NCBI RefSeq assembly: GCF_020873875.1
Contig: NZ_JAHWGU010000012.1
Span: 186,001 to 250,000 of the forward strand
Origin: Actinoplanes sp. DH11
GTDB taxonomy: Bacteria > Actinomycetota > Actinomycetes > Mycobacteriales > Micromonosporaceae
Direction: 5' to 3'
DNA length: 64,000 nt
The notes under the pieces are model-generated. The model ran no database searches, had not been told where the DNA came from, and saw nothing but the letters and a program-made list of their open reading frames with translations. Shown here in pieces: positions 62,924 to 64,000 of the stretch. The position numbers were made by a program, and so were the translations under genes. The stretch's first letter is position 1. Every line of letters begins with the position of its first letter.

Positions 62924-63860
62924 TCCAGAGGAGCGGGCCGCTGGCCAGGTAGGCGGCGACGATAAGCACGAACGCCATCCGCGGCTGGATCAGCGCGCCG
63001 ACGACCGGCAGCAGCAGGAGCCACGGCGGCAGCTTCGCGATCCGGGCGAGTTTCGCGTAGGGGAAGCTGGAGACCATCGCGAAGGCCAGCAGCGTGACGC
63101 CGCCGAGCAGGGCCATGCCGGGCAGCGGCAGGCCGATCAGCACGGCCAGGGCCAGCACCGCGGCGACCATCGTGGTGGGCACGCCGCTGAAGAAGCGGCC
63201 GTCCTTCGGCGAGACGTTGAAGCGGGCCAGGCGGATCGCGGCGCAGCCGGCCACGAAGGCACAGGCGATCGCGGCGGCCGCCGGCGGGACCGAGTCGGCC
63301 AGGGACGCGTAGACGACAACCGGCGCTGCCAGGCCGAACGAGCACATGTCGGCCAGCGAGTCCATCTGGGCGCCGAACGGGCTGGAGACCTTCAGCTTGC
63401 GGGCGAGCGCGCCGTCCAGGCCGTCGAACGCCACGCAGGCCACCAGGCAGGCGGCGGCGATCCGGACCTGGCCGTCCATCGCCAGGAAGATAGCCAGCAG
63501 GCCGAGGCCGAGACTGGCCAGGGTGCACGCGTTGACGAGCGCGAAGCTCACCTTGCGGGAGGTGGTGTGCACGCCGGGAAGAAGGGACACCTGCTCCGGC
63601 TCCGGCTCGGCCACCGGCATGTCGACCGGGACAGCGGGCACCGGGACGACGAGCGTGCGCACCGGCTCGGCGGGGGTGTAGAGCACCTCGGCGCGGGTCG
63701 CGGTCGCGGCCCGCCCGGTCTCCCCGGGGCTGCGGCGCACCCGAACCATCAGGGCCTGCCGCGCGAGTGTCCCGCCGCGGCGCAGCCGGCCAGCCCAACG
63801 ACGCCCGGAAGGACGAGGACTGTCCGCCGATCGGCGCCGACGCCAAGGGGTTCTCGGCAC
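62901..63860 (-). CDS. pssA: CDP-diacylglycerol-serine O-phosphatidyltransferase
   Basis: Phosphatidylserine synthase of 319 residues. A charged N-terminal region of about 100 residues is followed by six or more helices. The CDP-alcohol phosphotransferase motif is DGLDGALARKLKVSSPFG then QMDSLAD. The GTG at 63860 is chosen because GGAGG sits 6 nt upstream (63867-63871); a longer frame to 63992 lacks such a site, and ATG at 63749 would remove 37 residues. It makes the substrate of Psd, and the two genes converge on a shared terminator. Confidence 0.9.
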   Translation of the reverse strand: MPRTPWRRRRSADSPRPSGRRWAGRLRRGGTLARQALMVRVRRSPGETGRAATATRAEVLYTPAEPVRTLVVPVPAVPVDMPVAEPEPEQVSLLPGVHTTSRKVSFALVNACTLASLGLGLLAIFLAMDGQVRIAAACLVACVAFDGLDGALARKLKVSSPFGAQMDSLADMCSFGLAAPVVVYASLADSVPPAAAAIACAFVAGCAAIRLARFNVSPKDGRFFSGVPTTMVAAVLALAVLIGLPLPGMALLGGVTLLAFAMVSSFPYAKLARIAKLPPWLLLLPVVGALIQPRMAFVLIVAAYLASGPLLWMRTRQRV

Positions 63861-63871
63861 GTGCTTCCTCC

Positions 63872-64000
63872 ATGGAGTTTCGGGTATTTCGCCGGCACCC
63901 GGCGAAATGCGGGTTACACCATCGCACAGCCGGACGGCCTTGGCGAGAGGCGCTTGATCCTGAGGTACAACGCCGCCGTCCAAGAGTTTCATCCACCCTC
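63872..64000. other. Region upstream of pssA
   Basis: These bases up to the window edge contain the pssA promoter region or the end of another unit. An open frame in line with pssA runs to 63992 but has no ribosome site. Nothing else can be assigned. Confidence 0.4.

Overview
The window is about 64 kb of very GC-rich chromosome (G/C in nearly every third codon position, many GTG and some TTG starts, extensive 1-, 4- and 8-nt gene overlaps). The gene content points to a filamentous actinomycete: mfd, an actinobacterial purH-purN-DUF6350-sucD-sucC block, a cslA-glxA-cslZ operon, M23 peptidases, pcrA and a delta-type chorismate mutase. The overall style suggests Micromonosporaceae (Actinoplanes-like); that genus-level guess is inference. 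I see no tRNA, rRNA, insertion sequence, prophage or CRISPR array.

Layout. 1-3144: mfd, cut by the window edge. 3335-9932: a tightly coupled operon of hypX, cslA (cellulose-synthase-like), glxA (copper-radical oxidase) and a GH6 glucanase. 10058-12853: ppc, then a terminator and a tandem array of hairpin repeats. 13517-16950: two ABC-2 ATPase/permease pairs. 17040-31875: an exopolysaccharide-type locus with a secreted GH26-like hydrolase, a PAPS-forming kinase fused to a degenerate ATP sulfurylase domain, a Wzz-like protein, a Wzy/ligase-like protein, an APH-fold kinase, two sulfotransferases, a flippase, a methyltransferase, a second GH26-like lipoprotein, a WecG/TagA glycosyltransferase and a GT2. 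31994-33858: DeoR regulator and galT. 33911-46528: housekeeping block (icd, purH, purN, DUF6350, sucD, sucC, a B12-binding subunit) plus two M23 peptidases. 46535-50944: pcrA and a secreted 5'-nucleotidase. 50972-51459: a chorismate mutase behind a leader peptide with four consecutive aromatic codons and an intrinsic terminator. 51568-57224: oppABCDF. 57467-61485: a two-component system with a PspC-domain kinase facing a PspC-domain membrane protein gene. 61549-63860: psd and pssA, the phosphatidylethanolamine pair.

How it works together. The first half is dominated by envelope and extracellular glycan functions. The cslA operon should make and trim a beta-glucan at the cell surface. The 17-32 kb locus looks like a Wzx/Wzy-type polymer pathway with its own PAPS supply and two PAPS-dependent sulfotransferases, so the likely product is a sulfated glycan or glycolipid. 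The adjacent galT may feed sugar precursors.

The strongest candidates for something undescribed are (1) the FFYY leader peptide and attenuator in front of chorismate mutase, (2) the sulfated-glycan locus with its degenerate sulfurylase, degenerate Wzz-kinase and TTA-containing sulfotransferase, and (3) HypX, normally a hydrogenase maturation factor, welded to a cellulose-synthase-like operon with no hydrogenase in sight.
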